Shown here: positions 9,925 through 17,918 of the stretch, piece by piece
How positions within the stretch are numbered: the stretch's first letter is position 1
Layout of the letters: the number at the start of each line of letters is the position of its first letter
From: Acetobacteraceae bacterium
GTDB lineage: Bacteria > Pseudomonadota > Alphaproteobacteria > Acetobacterales > Acetobacteraceae
Assembly (NCBI GenBank): GCA_030041255.1
Contig: JASHOF010000033.1
Location: 1 to 37,940, forward strand
Direction: 5' to 3'
Length of the DNA: 37,940 nucleotides
Translations under genes and position numbers: made by a program
The notes under the pieces: model-generated
What the model saw: the letters and a program-made list of their open reading frames with translations, nothing else
Told to the model about the DNA's origin: nothing
The model's database searches: none

Positions 9925-9932
9925 GTATAGAC
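9925..9932. promoter_or_regulatory. Candidate HutC-subfamily operator (GTATAGAC)
   Basis: GTATAGAC matches exactly the GT-N-TA-N-AC pattern described for operators of HutC-subfamily GntR regulators. It sits in an AT-rich patch (ATATGTATAGACTTTT) within otherwise GC-rich DNA, upstream of the minus-strand GntR/HutC gene. The reverse complement gives a TATACAT stretch that could serve as a -10 for that gene, but I see no matching -35. A core CTATACA is shared with 28820-28826 (see the promoter entry there). Confidence 0.4.
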
Positions 9933-9937
9933 TTTTC

Positions 9938-9955
9938 CCCTCCCCTGGGGGAGGG
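9938..9955. repeat. Short perfect palindrome, REP-like
   Basis: CCCTCCCC and GGGGAGGG form an 8-bp stem with a 2-nt loop. Its composition resembles the CCCCTCTCCC/GGGAGAGGGG hairpin of the dispersed repeat at 201-367, but the flanks do not match, so it is at best a relative. It lies between the NTF2-like and regulator genes on the minus strand and has no T-run to mark it as an intrinsic terminator. Confidence 0.4.
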
Positions 9956-10050
9956 TGGTGCCTCACTTTGAATTTCAACTCTACGTCGCCTCGGCAAGCC
10001 CTGCATGCTTCAGGCCGATGCGGCGCAGCGCATACCCCAGCCGTCCGAGG

Positions 10051-10527
10051 CTATTCGTCCTTCCCCCAAATCTCGTAACCGATCTCGCGCGCAATCATCC
10101 CGTCCTTAATGTGGAAGTTGTGCAACAGACGCATGTTCACGCGCGTGCCAACCGGGTACGGGCAATTCTCGAAGCCGTCAGCGGTCAGACGGAAGCGCAC
10201 TCGCATGTCATCGAACACGCGATCGGGCGATGCGAACCGCTCGATCGGGTCGAAACTGATGTTCTCCGCCGACGCGAACAGCTTGAGATACATCTCCTTG
10301 ATCTTCTGCCGTCCGACATAGCTGACCCCGCGCGCCGGTGCGTCCCACACCGCATCTTCAGAGTATAGCTTGATGCACTCGTCGATTCGCAGCGGGTTTT
10401 CCTCATGAAGGTGCATGTCAACGAGGTCCAGTGCGTATTGCACCCGTTCCTCGTAACTCATCGGCTGAGTTCGCCGCGCAAGCAACTGCTCCACCGTCTG
10501 GTGCGACATTTCGTCAAGCGTGTCCAT
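10051..10527 (-). CDS. NTF2-like / SnoaL-type small protein
   Basis: The 158-residue product has the pattern of the SnoaL/NTF2 cone fold: an N-terminal helix, then HEENPLRIDECIKLYSEDAVWDAPARG, VGRQKIKEMYLKLFAS, and strands around MRVRFRLTADGF and RLLHNFHIKDGMIAREIGYEIWG. Members include cyclases, dehydratases, isomerases and nuclear-transport-factor-like proteins, so the reaction cannot be named. The start is supported by GGGGAG about 9 nt upstream of the ATG. It lies divergently from the enoyl-CoA hydratase operon across 300 bp and upstream of the GntR/HutC gene on the same strand, so it may belong to the same regulon as either. Confidence 0.75.
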   Translation of the reverse strand: MDTLDEMSHQTVEQLLARRTQPMSYEERVQYALDLVDMHLHEENPLRIDECIKLYSEDAVWDAPARGVSYVGRQKIKEMYLKLFASAENISFDPIERFASPDRVFDDMRVRFRLTADGFENCPYPVGTRVNMRLLHNFHIKDGMIAREIGYEIWGKDE

Positions 10528-10827
10528 TTTCGGCGTCTCCCCAATCGCTACGGCCGAGCAAAGGTATCACAAAGGAAAGGGCCGGCCAAATGGCGGGCGC
10601 GTCCAACCGGGGGGTGCGGTGGGAGCGGGCGGCGGCGATCGTCGCGCGCGAAATTGTGTTGCCTTCCGGTGCCAAAGCGGCGATCAGGCACGGGACCGGC
10701 AGAGACGCACGGCTGGCGGTGGTGGCCAGCGGGCCAGCCGTTCGACCAGACGAGATTTTCCGACGCGGTGGCGGCGAGGTTGGCGGCCATCGATCGGCAC
10801 GAAACCATCTGCCGGGGAGAGAGGCCC
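10528..10827. other. 300-bp divergent intergenic region
   Basis: This lies between the NTF2-like gene (-) and the enoyl-CoA hydratase operon (+). Open frames exist on both strands (for example 10548-10808 minus), but their translations are Arg/Pro/Gly-rich and resemble nothing I know. No convincing -35/-10 pair was found. The right end carries the ribosome-binding site GGGGAGAGAGG of the next gene. Confidence 0.5.
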
Positions 10828-11670
10828 GTGAGTGATGCAGCCGTCCTCTACGAGGCCGACGACAAGATCGGCATCGTCACGCTCAACCGGCCGCACAACC
10901 TGAACGCCATCAGCGAGGAGATTCGCTCCGGGCTCACCACTGCCTTCGCCCGTGCCGACGACGATCCGCTGACGAGCGTGGTCGTACTCAGGGCAGCGGG
11001 GCGCAGCTTCTGCGCCGGATATGACATCAGCGGCGGCGAGGCCGACAAGGAATCGTGGCGGCACGATGCGCTCAAATGGCACGCCCATCTCGCCCGCTCG
11101 CTCGCATTCGAGATGATCCCCTGGCGCATGCGGAAGCCGGTGATCGCATCCGTCCAGGGGCATGCGCTCGGCGGCGGCTGCGAGATCGCGATGTTCTGCG
11201 ATCTCACGATCGCGGCCGAAAACGCCCTGTTCGGGGAACCGGAAGTGCGCTTCTCCAATGTCGGCCCTGCCCTCGTCATGCCGTGGCTGATCGGCTACAA
11301 GAAGGCCCGTGAGCTCTTGTATCTGGGCGACATGATCGACGCCGGAACCGCTCTCGAGCTCGGCATGATCAACCGGATCGTGCCGACGGAGGAGCTTCAG
11401 ACCGCGACGCTGCACTTCGCGCGGCGGATGACCCTGATCGCGCCCGAAGCGCTTTACGCGGCCAAGCTGGCCATCAATCGCGGTGCCTCGATGGCCGGAT
11501 TCGGCGATGCCATGCAGGCCGGCCTCGACATCGTTGCCCCGCTTTACGCCGCCAGAACCGAAATCGGCTCACAGTTCGTCGAAATCACCCGCCGGGAGGG
11601 CCTGGGCGCCGCCCTCAAGTGGCGGCGCGCCGCGTTCGAGGCGCTGGAACAACAGCCATCCTCACGATGA
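10828..11670 (+). CDS. Enoyl-CoA hydratase/isomerase family protein
   Basis: This 280-residue crotonase-fold enzyme has both oxyanion-hole segments (FCAGYDI at 61-67 and GHALGGGCE at 111-119). Both catalytic-type glutamates of true hydratases are present: E119 in GGGCE and E139 in GEPEV. The following loop reads FSNVGPALVMPW rather than the GTIPGAGGTQ of fatty-acid hydratases, so the substrate is probably not a simple straight-chain enoyl-CoA. The GTG start is supported by GGGGAGAGAGG 3-4 nt upstream. The stop overlaps the ATG of the next gene (ATGA), making it the first gene of a three-gene unit with two amidohydrolases. Hydratase or C-C bond chemistry on a ring-opened acid is the natural reading. 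Confidence 0.85.
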   Translation: MSDAAVLYEADDKIGIVTLNRPHNLNAISEEIRSGLTTAFARADDDPLTSVVVLRAAGRSFCAGYDISGGEADKESWRHDALKWHAHLARSLAFEMIPWRMRKPVIASVQGHALGGGCEIAMFCDLTIAAENALFGEPEVRFSNVGPALVMPWLIGYKKARELLYLGDMIDAGTALELGMINRIVPTEELQTATLHFARRMTLIAPEALYAAKLAINRGASMAGFGDAMQAGLDIVAPLYAARTEIGSQFVEITRREGLGAALKWRRAAFEALEQQPSSR

Positions 11671-12728
11671 TTCCCGGCGCCATCGACTGCGACATTCATC
11701 CCGCCCTTCCCGGGCTGAAGGCGCTCTATCCGTATCTTCCGGAGATCTGGCGCGATCTCTTCCAAGACCAGGCGATGCACGAACTGGTCTCGAACAGCTA
11801 CCCGCCCGCCTCACCGCTCGCGTTCCGTCCCGGCTCACAGCGCAGCCACGGCTCCCTGGCCGCACAGCTCGAGGAACTGCGCAGCCAGGCATTGGATGCG
11901 TGGGGCACAAGGCTCGCCATCTGCAACTGCCTGTACGGGGTTCAGCTCGTCTTCAGTGAGGATCTGGCCGCGGCCATCGCCCGCGCCATGAACGAGTGGA
12001 TCGCCAAAGAGCTCCTGGACCACGAACCGCGCTTGCGCGCCTCGATCGTCGTCGCGCCCCAGAATCCGGGCCTGGCTGCGGAAGAGATCGAGCGCTGCGC
12101 CGAGGACAGGCGCTTCGTCCAGGTGCTGATGCTGGTCATGGGCGATATGCCCTTGGGTCGCCGCTTCTATTGGCCGATCTATGCCGCCGCCGAGCGTCAT
12201 GGCCTGCCGATCGGCGTGCACGCCGGCAGCAGCTATCACAACCCGACCACGCCGACCGGCTGGCCCTCCTATCACAGCGAGGAATACGTGAACCAGGCGC
12301 AGGCATTCCAGACCCAGCTCGGAAGCCTGGTCTGCGAGGGCGTATTCAAGAAATTCCCGAGCTTGCGCGTCGTGCTCATCGAGTCCGGCGTAACCTGGCT
12401 GCCCGCCTCTCTGTGGCGCCTGACGAAATTCTGGCGCGGCCTGCGCAGAGAAGTCCCGTGGGTCGACCGGGCACCGGCAGAACTCGTGCGCGAGCATGTG
12501 CGGCTGACCTTGCAGCCCTTCGACGCGCCGCCGCGCGCCGAGCAGCTCGAGCGGCTATGGGAGCATCTGGGGTCCGACGAGTGGCTCCTGTTCTCGACCG
12601 ACTATCCGCACCGGCAATTCGACGGCGATTCGCCGCTGCCGCCGGGCTTGCCGCCGGCGGCGATGCAAAAGATCCTGATCGACAACGCGCGCGCGACCTA
12701 TCCGCGCCTGGTGGAGGCGATACCGTGA
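11667..12728 (+). CDS. Amidohydrolase-2 family metalloenzyme (first of two paralogues)
   Basis: The 353-residue TIM-barrel protein belongs to the amidohydrolase-2 group, which includes ACMSD and aromatic-acid decarboxylases and hydrolases. Likely metal-site segments are D9-I-H11 (in IDCDIHPA), H185 (in GVHAGSSYHNP), E239 (in VLIESGVTW) and D312 (in STDYPHRQF). Compared with ACMSD, the first H-x-H is D-x-H and the SHGG-type histidine is replaced by Glu. This pattern recurs in a large uncharacterised subgroup. Whether it decarboxylates or hydrolyses cannot be told. It starts within the stop of the crotonase gene (ATGA), and its own stop overlaps the GTG of the paralogue (GTGA). Confidence 0.83.
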   Translation: MIPGAIDCDIHPALPGLKALYPYLPEIWRDLFQDQAMHELVSNSYPPASPLAFRPGSQRSHGSLAAQLEELRSQALDAWGTRLAICNCLYGVQLVFSEDLAAAIARAMNEWIAKELLDHEPRLRASIVVAPQNPGLAAEEIERCAEDRRFVQVLMLVMGDMPLGRRFYWPIYAAAERHGLPIGVHAGSSYHNPTTPTGWPSYHSEEYVNQAQAFQTQLGSLVCEGVFKKFPSLRVVLIESGVTWLPASLWRLTKFWRGLRREVPWVDRAPAELVREHVRLTLQPFDAPPRAEQLERLWEHLGSDEWLLFSTDYPHRQFDGDSPLPPGLPPAAMQKILIDNARATYPRLVEAIP

Positions 12729-13837
12729 ACGTCAGCACTTCGCAGCCGATGCCGATTGCCCGCGAGATGCTCGCCAGCATGGCCATCATCGACTGCGACA
12801 TCCATCCGGCGCCGAACGCGATCAAGGATATCCATCCCTGGCTCGAGCCGCGCTGGCGCGGGCATCTCGAGACGTTCGGCCCACTCCGCCGGCACGGTTG
12901 CCTGACCGGGCCGGCCTATCCGAAAGGAACACCGGGCGCCAATCGCCGCGATGCCTGGCCTCCGGGCCATCGCAGGCCGGGCAGCGATCTCGCCTTCATG
13001 CAGGCGCAGCACCTCGATCCGAACAACGTCCAGCTCGGCATTCTCAACATGATCTCGCCGCATCCGGGCGGCATCCAGAACCCCGATCTCAGCGCCGCCT
13101 TGTGCACGGCGTTCAACGATTGGCAGATCGCCGAGTGGACCACGAAAGATGCGCGGCTCAGGGCCTCGGTCCTGGTGCCGTACGAGCAGCCGGCGGCGGC
13201 GGCGGCGGAGATCGATCGCCGCGCCGGGGATGCGAGCTTCGCCCAGGTCCTCCTGTTGAGCCGGACGGCAGAGCCGCTCGGGCAGCGCCGCTACTGGCCC
13301 ATCTACGAAGCCGCCATCCGCGCCGGCCTGCCGGTCGGCATCCACGCCTTCGGCTACGGCGGCGCGCCGCTGACGAGCGCCGGCTGGCCTTCCTTCTACA
13401 TCGAGGAGATGCTGGGCCACGCCGCCTGCTGCCAGTCCGTCCTGACCAGCATGGTCATCGAGGGCGCGTTCGAACGATTCCCGGCCTTGCGCGTGATCCT
13501 GATCGAGTCGGGATTTGCCTGGATGCCGTCCCTGGCCTGGCGCCTCGACAAGAACTGGCGGTCCATCCGCGAGGAAGTACCGGCGTTGAAGCGTTTGCCG
13601 TCCGAGTACCTGCGCCAGCAGGTCTGGCTTACCACCCAGCCGATCGAGGAGCCGGAGGTGAGAGCGCACCTGTTGGACATCATGGAATGGATCGGCTGGG
13701 ACAGGTTGATGTTCGCCACCGACTATCCGCACTGGGACTATGACGATCCGGCGCGCTGTTTCCCGGTCCGGCTGAGCGCCGATCAGCAGTCCCGCCTGTT
13801 CCGTGACAACGCGCGCGCCGTGTTCGGAGCGAACTGA
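12725..13837 (+). CDS. Amidohydrolase-2 family metalloenzyme (second paralogue)
   Basis: The 370-residue protein is clearly homologous to its upstream neighbour along the whole length. Shared landmarks include IIDCDIHPAPNA, the YWPIYEAA.RAGLPVGIHAF segment, the FERFPALRVILIESGFAW stretch and ATDYPHWDY. It has the same D-x-H / H / Glu / Asp ligand set. An insertion of about 20 residues after the N-terminal strand (YPKGTPGANRRDAWPPG) distinguishes it. The GTG start has GGAGG 7 nt upstream and overlaps the previous stop. Two co-translated paralogues suggest a hetero-oligomer or two successive steps. It ends 99 bp from the convergent amidase gene. Confidence 0.83.
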   Translation: MNVSTSQPMPIAREMLASMAIIDCDIHPAPNAIKDIHPWLEPRWRGHLETFGPLRRHGCLTGPAYPKGTPGANRRDAWPPGHRRPGSDLAFMQAQHLDPNNVQLGILNMISPHPGGIQNPDLSAALCTAFNDWQIAEWTTKDARLRASVLVPYEQPAAAAAEIDRRAGDASFAQVLLLSRTAEPLGQRRYWPIYEAAIRAGLPVGIHAFGYGGAPLTSAGWPSFYIEEMLGHAACCQSVLTSMVIEGAFERFPALRVILIESGFAWMPSLAWRLDKNWRSIREEVPALKRLPSEYLRQQVWLTTQPIEEPEVRAHLLDIMEWIGWDRLMFATDYPHWDYDDPARCFPVRLSADQQSRLFRDNARAVFGAN

Positions 13838-13914
13838 GAGAGGCGCCGCAACAGAGCCGGGAAAAAGCAACCGGACGGCGGCAAACGGCGGGGGCAGGAC
13901 AGTCGTGGGGTTAT

Positions 13915-13932
13915 CTGCCGCCGGTCCGGCAG
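13915..13932. terminator. Hairpin between convergent genes
   Basis: CTGCCG-CCGGTC-CGGCAG forms a 6-bp stem in the 99-bp gap between the amidohydrolase operon (+) and the amidase (-), just before the amidase stop. There is no T-run on either strand, so use as a bidirectional terminator is only suggested by position. Confidence 0.3.
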
Positions 13933-13936
13933 CGGC

Positions 13937-15466
13937 TCATGCCTTGAGCGTCTTCCAGTCCACGCCCTTCTCGAACGCAGCGGCGGCGCGGTAGATCGTC
14001 TCCTCCTCGAACATCCGCCCCGTCAGCATCAACCCCGCCGGCAGGCCGTCCACCAGCCCGCATGGCAGGCTCAGCGAGGGGTGATGCGTGCAATCGAAGG
14101 GCGCCGTGTTCGGCAGCATCTCGAACGCGCGCTGGATGATGAGCTCGATCGGGGCGTCGGAAGGTGGCAGCGGCGTTGCGGTCATCGGCAAGGTCGGCAT
14201 CAGCAAGAGATCGTAACGGGCAAGCACCGAATCGTAGGCTGCCCTGAGGCGCCGGACCAGGTTCTGTGCCTTGCCGTAATAATGGCCGCGATGCACCCTC
14301 GTCATATAGTGGCCGAGCAGCATCGTGTTCTTGAGCGATTCCGAGAGCTCGTCCGCGCGCATGCGCCAGGCGCTGTGAAAGTCCATCAACGAGGTGAGAT
14401 AGAGGCCCTGCCAGTTGAATCCGAACCCGTTGCCGTGCATCATCTGCACGGTCGCACCCTCGGCCGCGACCGGCAGCCAGATCGCCGGCCCGGCGTGGTG
14501 CATCGGAATCGATACCGATTCGACGACCGCACCGAGGCCGCGGAAGCGGTCCGCCGCCTCGCGCACCAGGGCGTCGGATGCCGGCATCGATTGCGGGTGG
14601 CCGAAGCCCTCCTCGACTACCGCGACGCGAAGGCCCGCGGCCCCGCGGCCCAGCGCCTCGCGATACGGTTTCGCCGCCGCACCGTACTGGCGCGGATCGA
14701 GGCCGTCGGGGCCGGCCAGCACCTCCAGCAGCAGTGCATTGTCCTCCACCGTCGCGGTCAGCGGCCCGGTGTGATCGAGCGTCAGCTCGATCGGCATGAT
14801 GCCGCTGTACGGCACCAGGCCCCAGGTGGGCTTCAGACCGTAGACGCCGCAGTACGACGCCGGCATGCGGATCGAGCCGCCCTGATCCCCTCCCATCGCC
14901 ATCGGGACCTCGCCCGCAGCGACCACGGCGCCGCTACCAGACGAGGAACCGCCGGCCGAGTAGCCGGCGCGGTGCGGGTTATGCACCGGCCCGGTGGCGC
15001 TGGTATGGCTGCCGCCCGAGAAGCAGAAGTACTCGCAGACCGTCTTGCCGACGATCGTGCCGCCCGCATCCAGGATGCGGGTCGCGATGGTGGCGTCGAT
15101 GTCCGGCGTGTAGCCCTCGAGCGTCGAGGCGCCGTTCATCATCGGCACTCCGGCGAGGCAGATATTGTCCTTGAGCGCGATCTTCTTTCCTTTGAGCTTG
15201 CCGGACGGCGCGCCCTCGACAGTGGTCCGCACGTACCAGGCATTGAACGGGTTCTCTTCCGCGCTCGGGCGCCGCCCCGGGGTACGCGGATAGGTGACGG
15301 CAGGCACTTCGTCCGGCATCTGGTCGACGAGATTGTAGGCGGCAACGGCGCCGCCGAGGGTCGCGAGGTGCGCCGCGAGATCGGCCTCGCTCATGCTGAA
15401 GCCGAGATCTTCGGCGATCTCTCGCAACTGCGAAACGGTGGGCAGCTTGACGGTGCCGAGTGGCAT
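13937..15466 (-). CDS. Amidase-signature family amidase
   Basis: This 509-residue amidase hydrolyses carboxamides through the Ser-cisSer-Lys triad. K99 lies in ALKDNICLAG, the cis-Ser is about S174 in SAGGSSSGSGA, and the nucleophile is about S198 in GGDQGGSIRMPAS. All three are intact. The C-terminal part (NTAPFDCTHHPSLSLPCG) is typical of the family. A good ribosome-binding site (GGGAGGACATC-ATG) supports the start. The gene follows the last ABC ATPase gene by 24 nt on the same strand, so it is very likely the final gene of the transport operon. This points to import of an amide and its hydrolysis to acid plus ammonia or amine. The specific amide is unknown. Confidence 0.9.
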   Translation of the reverse strand: MPLGTVKLPTVSQLREIAEDLGFSMSEADLAAHLATLGGAVAAYNLVDQMPDEVPAVTYPRTPGRRPSAEENPFNAWYVRTTVEGAPSGKLKGKKIALKDNICLAGVPMMNGASTLEGYTPDIDATIATRILDAGGTIVGKTVCEYFCFSGGSHTSATGPVHNPHRAGYSAGGSSSGSGAVVAAGEVPMAMGGDQGGSIRMPASYCGVYGLKPTWGLVPYSGIMPIELTLDHTGPLTATVEDNALLLEVLAGPDGLDPRQYGAAAKPYREALGRGAAGLRVAVVEEGFGHPQSMPASDALVREAADRFRGLGAVVESVSIPMHHAGPAIWLPVAAEGATVQMMHGNGFGFNWQGLYLTSLMDFHSAWRMRADELSESLKNTMLLGHYMTRVHRGHYYGKAQNLVRRLRAAYDSVLARYDLLLMPTLPMTATPLPPSDAPIELIIQRAFEMLPNTAPFDCTHHPSLSLPCGLVDGLPAGLMLTGRMFEEETIYRAAAAFEKGVDWKTLKA

Positions 15467-15490
15467 GATGTCCTCCCTTGACGAAACGGC

Positions 15491-16189
15491 TCAGGCGACG
15501 CCGATGAACTCGGCGACCAGCGCGGGATCGCCCAGGGCTTCGCGGGCGATCTCGGCTCCGATGCGGCCGCGCTGGATCAGGAGCGCGCGGTCGGCGACGG
15601 CGTGGATGAAGTCCAGGTTCTGCTCCACCAGCAGCACGGTCAGGCCGCGGTCGCGCCTGAGCGCGGCTATCCGCTCGACCAGCGCGGCCACGATGGACGG
15701 CTGGATGCCCTCGGTCGGCTCGTCCAGCAGCAAGAGCCGCGGCCGGCCGCAGAGTGCGCGCGCGACGGCGAGCAGTTGCTGCTCCCCGCCCGACAAGGTG
15801 CCGCCCGGCCGATCCAGGAGCCGGCCGAGTTCGGGGAACTCATCCAGCACCTCATCGGCAACGGACGCCGGTGCGCGGCAGGCGATGGCGGCAAAGCGCA
15901 GGTTGTCCCTGACCGTGAGCCCGGGAAAGATTTGCCGCCCCTGCGGCACGTAGCCGAGTCCTGCCCGCGCCCTGAGGTGCGCCGGCAGGCGCTGGATCGC
16001 CCGGCCTTTCAACGCGATGCTGCCGCCGGTCGCGGGAATGAGGCCCATCACTGTCTTCAGCAGCGTCGTCTTCCCCATCCCGTTATGCCCCAGGATGCCG
16101 ACGCAGGTGCCCTCTGCCGCGTCGAGCGAAATGCCGTGCAGCACTTCGATCCGGCCATAACCGGAGCTGAGGTCGCGGATCCGGATCAT
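15491..16189 (-). CDS. Branched-chain/urea-type ABC transporter ATPase (LivF/UrtE-like)
   Basis: This 232-residue ATPase has a Walker A variant GHNGMGKTT, signature LSGGEQQ and Walker B LLLLDEP followed by TEGIQPSI. That last tetrad-plus context is characteristic of UrtE-like proteins rather than typical LivF. It pairs with the UrtD/LivG-like ATPase upstream. Its ATG overlaps that gene's stop (ATGA). With two ATPases, two permeases and a binding protein in order, this is a complete HAAT-type importer. The urea/short-amide flavour fits the amidase immediately downstream. Confidence 0.9.
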   Translation of the reverse strand: MIRIRDLSSGYGRIEVLHGISLDAAEGTCVGILGHNGMGKTTLLKTVMGLIPATGGSIALKGRAIQRLPAHLRARAGLGYVPQGRQIFPGLTVRDNLRFAAIACRAPASVADEVLDEFPELGRLLDRPGGTLSGGEQQLLAVARALCGRPRLLLLDEPTEGIQPSIVAALVERIAALRRDRGLTVLLVEQNLDFIHAVADRALLIQRGRIGAEIAREALGDPALVAEFIGVA

Positions 16190-16923
16190 GGCCGCTCCGG
16201 CGCGGCCGGACCGACCGCTTTTCCAAGGTAGACATCCCGCACGCGCGGATCGGCAAGCACGCGCTCCGCACTGTCCTCCATCAGCACATACCCCTGATGG
16301 AACACCGTCACCGTCTTGGCGATCGCGCGGATGAACTGCATGTCGTGTTCGACCACCACGATGGCATGGCGGCGGTTCAGTCCGCGGATCAGTTCCGCGG
16401 TGCGGGCCGTCTCCTCGATGCTCATGCCCGCGGTCGGCTCGTCGAGGATGATCAGGTCCGGCTCCGGCGCCACCACCATCGCGAGTTCCACCAGTTGCCG
16501 CTGACCATGCCCGAGGCGCCCCACCTCGTGCCGCACGAGGGCGGCGATGCCGAGCCGATCGAGCACCGCCAGTGCACGGGAGCGGGCAATCGCTTCGTTA
16601 TGCCGCCGCCTGAGCGCCAGGAGGACGCTCTCCATCACGTCCAGACCGTCGAACAGCGAGGGCACCTGCGTCTTGATGCCGACGCCGAGGCGGGCGATGG
16701 CGAAGCTGTCATAGCCGGTGACGTCGCGCCCGCGGAAGCGGATGCGTCCGCCGGTCGGCTTGTACTGGCCGGTGAGACACTTGAAGAAGGTACTCTTCCC
16801 GGCACCATTGGGGCCGATCAGGCAGCGCAATTCGCCCTCGGCGATGGCGAGGCTCACGCCGTTCACGGCGCGCACGCCACCGAAATGCATCGAGAGCTCC
16901 TCGGTCGCGAGCAGCGCCGTCAT
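16186..16923 (-). CDS. Branched-chain/urea-type ABC transporter ATPase (LivG/UrtD-like)
   Basis: The 245-residue ATPase has Walker A GPNGAGKST, a LGHGQRQLVELAM signature (the LSHGQ-type form seen in LivG/UrtD) and Walker B LIILDEPTAGM. The C-terminal ADPRVRDVYLG is the usual LivG-type ending. It starts at the ATG at 16923, overlapping the stop of the LivM-like permease gene by 4 nt, and ends overlapping the next ATPase start. Such serial overlaps imply coupled translation of all membrane and motor subunits. Confidence 0.9.
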   Translation of the reverse strand: MTALLATEELSMHFGGVRAVNGVSLAIAEGELRCLIGPNGAGKSTFFKCLTGQYKPTGGRIRFRGRDVTGYDSFAIARLGVGIKTQVPSLFDGLDVMESVLLALRRRHNEAIARSRALAVLDRLGIAALVRHEVGRLGHGQRQLVELAMVVAPEPDLIILDEPTAGMSIEETARTAELIRGLNRRHAIVVVEHDMQFIRAIAKTVTVFHQGYVLMEDSAERVLADPRVRDVYLGKAVGPAAPERP

Positions 16924-17918
16924 CGCGCCGCGCCGCGCCGGCCAAGCCGCGCCGCCGCCTCGGTTGCGGTCGGCAGGATGCCGCGCGGGATGATCAGCAC
17001 CGCGGCCATCAGGATCACGCCGAGGATGAGGTTCGGGCTGACATCCTTGAGGGTGCCGGCCCAGGCCGTCAGCATCTGCAGCACGATCGCGCCCAGCATG
17101 GGCCCGACCAGTGTGCCGAGGCCCCCCACCATCACCCAGATGATGACCTGTGCGGCGTAGAACAGCGAGAACATGGTCGGGCTGACGAACACGCAGTTGG
17201 CGAACAACATGCCGGCCAGCCCCGCGATCGCGCCGCCGATCGCGAATACGCCGAGCTTGTAGAGCCTGACGTCGTAGCCGAGCAGCTCCGCCCGGGTCTC
17301 GTTCTCCCTGACCGCCACCGCGGCGCGGCCGAAGCGGCTGTGCAGCAAGAGCTTGCAGATCACGTAACTGAGCGCGAGAGAGATCGCAGCGACACCGAAG
17401 ATCTCTTCCGGCGCCAGCGCATTGCCGGGCTGGCCTGGCATGTTCAGTGGCGGCGTGGAGGGAATGCCGTTGAACCCGCCGAGCGGCGCCGCCCCGATGT
17501 GCCATTGCGCACCGGCGGTCGAGTTGGCGAAGTTGAACAGGATCAGCGTCACCGCGAAGGTGATCACGCCGACATAGATATTGCCCACCCGGCCGAAGAA
17601 CATCAGGTAGCCGAGGAGCGCGGCGAACAGGGCCGGCACCGCGACGGCGATCGGCACCGCCCAACTGGTGCCGGTGAGATTGAGCGCCGCGACGGCGTAG
17701 GTATAGCCGCCCAGGCCGAAGAACGCGGTCTGGCCGAAGCACAGGATGCCGCCGAACCCCCACACGAATGCGAGGCTGAGCGCCAGCACCGCCATCGAAA
17801 CATAGATCGTCGCATTGATGAGAAGGTAGAGCGGCAACAGGCGGGGCAGCGCCCACGCCGAGATCGCCGCCAACAGCAGCGCCACGACGATCTCGATCCA
17901 AGGGAAGCGGCGGATCAC
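16920..17918 (-). CDS. Branched-chain/urea-type ABC transporter permease (LivM/UrtC-like)
   Basis: This 332-residue inner-membrane permease has multiple hydrophobic segments and the LivM landmarks GFGGILCFGQTAFFGLGGYTYA, a cytoplasmic coupling stretch FGRAAVAVRENETRAELLG, and GGLGTLVGPMLGAI near the end. The GTG start (17918) overlaps the stop of the LivH-like gene (GTGA). It forms the translocation pore with that LivH-like partner. The long periplasmic-type insert with PSTPPLNMPGQPGN is common in UrtC/LivM proteins. No defect is seen. Confidence 0.9.
   Translation of the reverse strand: MIRRFPWIEIVVALLLAAISAWALPRLLPLYLLINATIYVSMAVLALSLAFVWGFGGILCFGQTAFFGLGGYTYAVAALNLTGTSWAVPIAVAVPALFAALLGYLMFFGRVGNIYVGVITFAVTLILFNFANSTAGAQWHIGAAPLGGFNGIPSTPPLNMPGQPGNALAPEEIFGVAAISLALSYVICKLLLHSRFGRAAVAVRENETRAELLGYDVRLYKLGVFAIGGAIAGLAGMLFANCVFVSPTMFSLFYAAQVIIWVMVGGLGTLVGPMLGAIVLQMLTAWAGTLKDVSPNLILGVILMAAVLIIPRGILPTATEAAARLGRRGAAR

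Noticed and set aside
9938-9955. GC-rich hairpin as an intrinsic terminator
   Set aside because: No T-run follows on either strand; kept only as a REP-like palindrome.
9996-10050. Minus-strand stretch reading LGYALRRIGLKHAGLAEAT then stop, just past the NTF2-like gene
   Set aside because: Looks like the tail of a real protein and might be a gene remnant, but it is too short and I cannot identify a parent family; could be chance.
14081-15481. Long plus-strand open frame (about 466 codons) opposite the amidase
   Set aside because: It is the antisense shadow of a gene with intact catalytic motifs; composition is Arg/Gly/Ala/His-rich without any family pattern, as expected from GC-rich codon bias.
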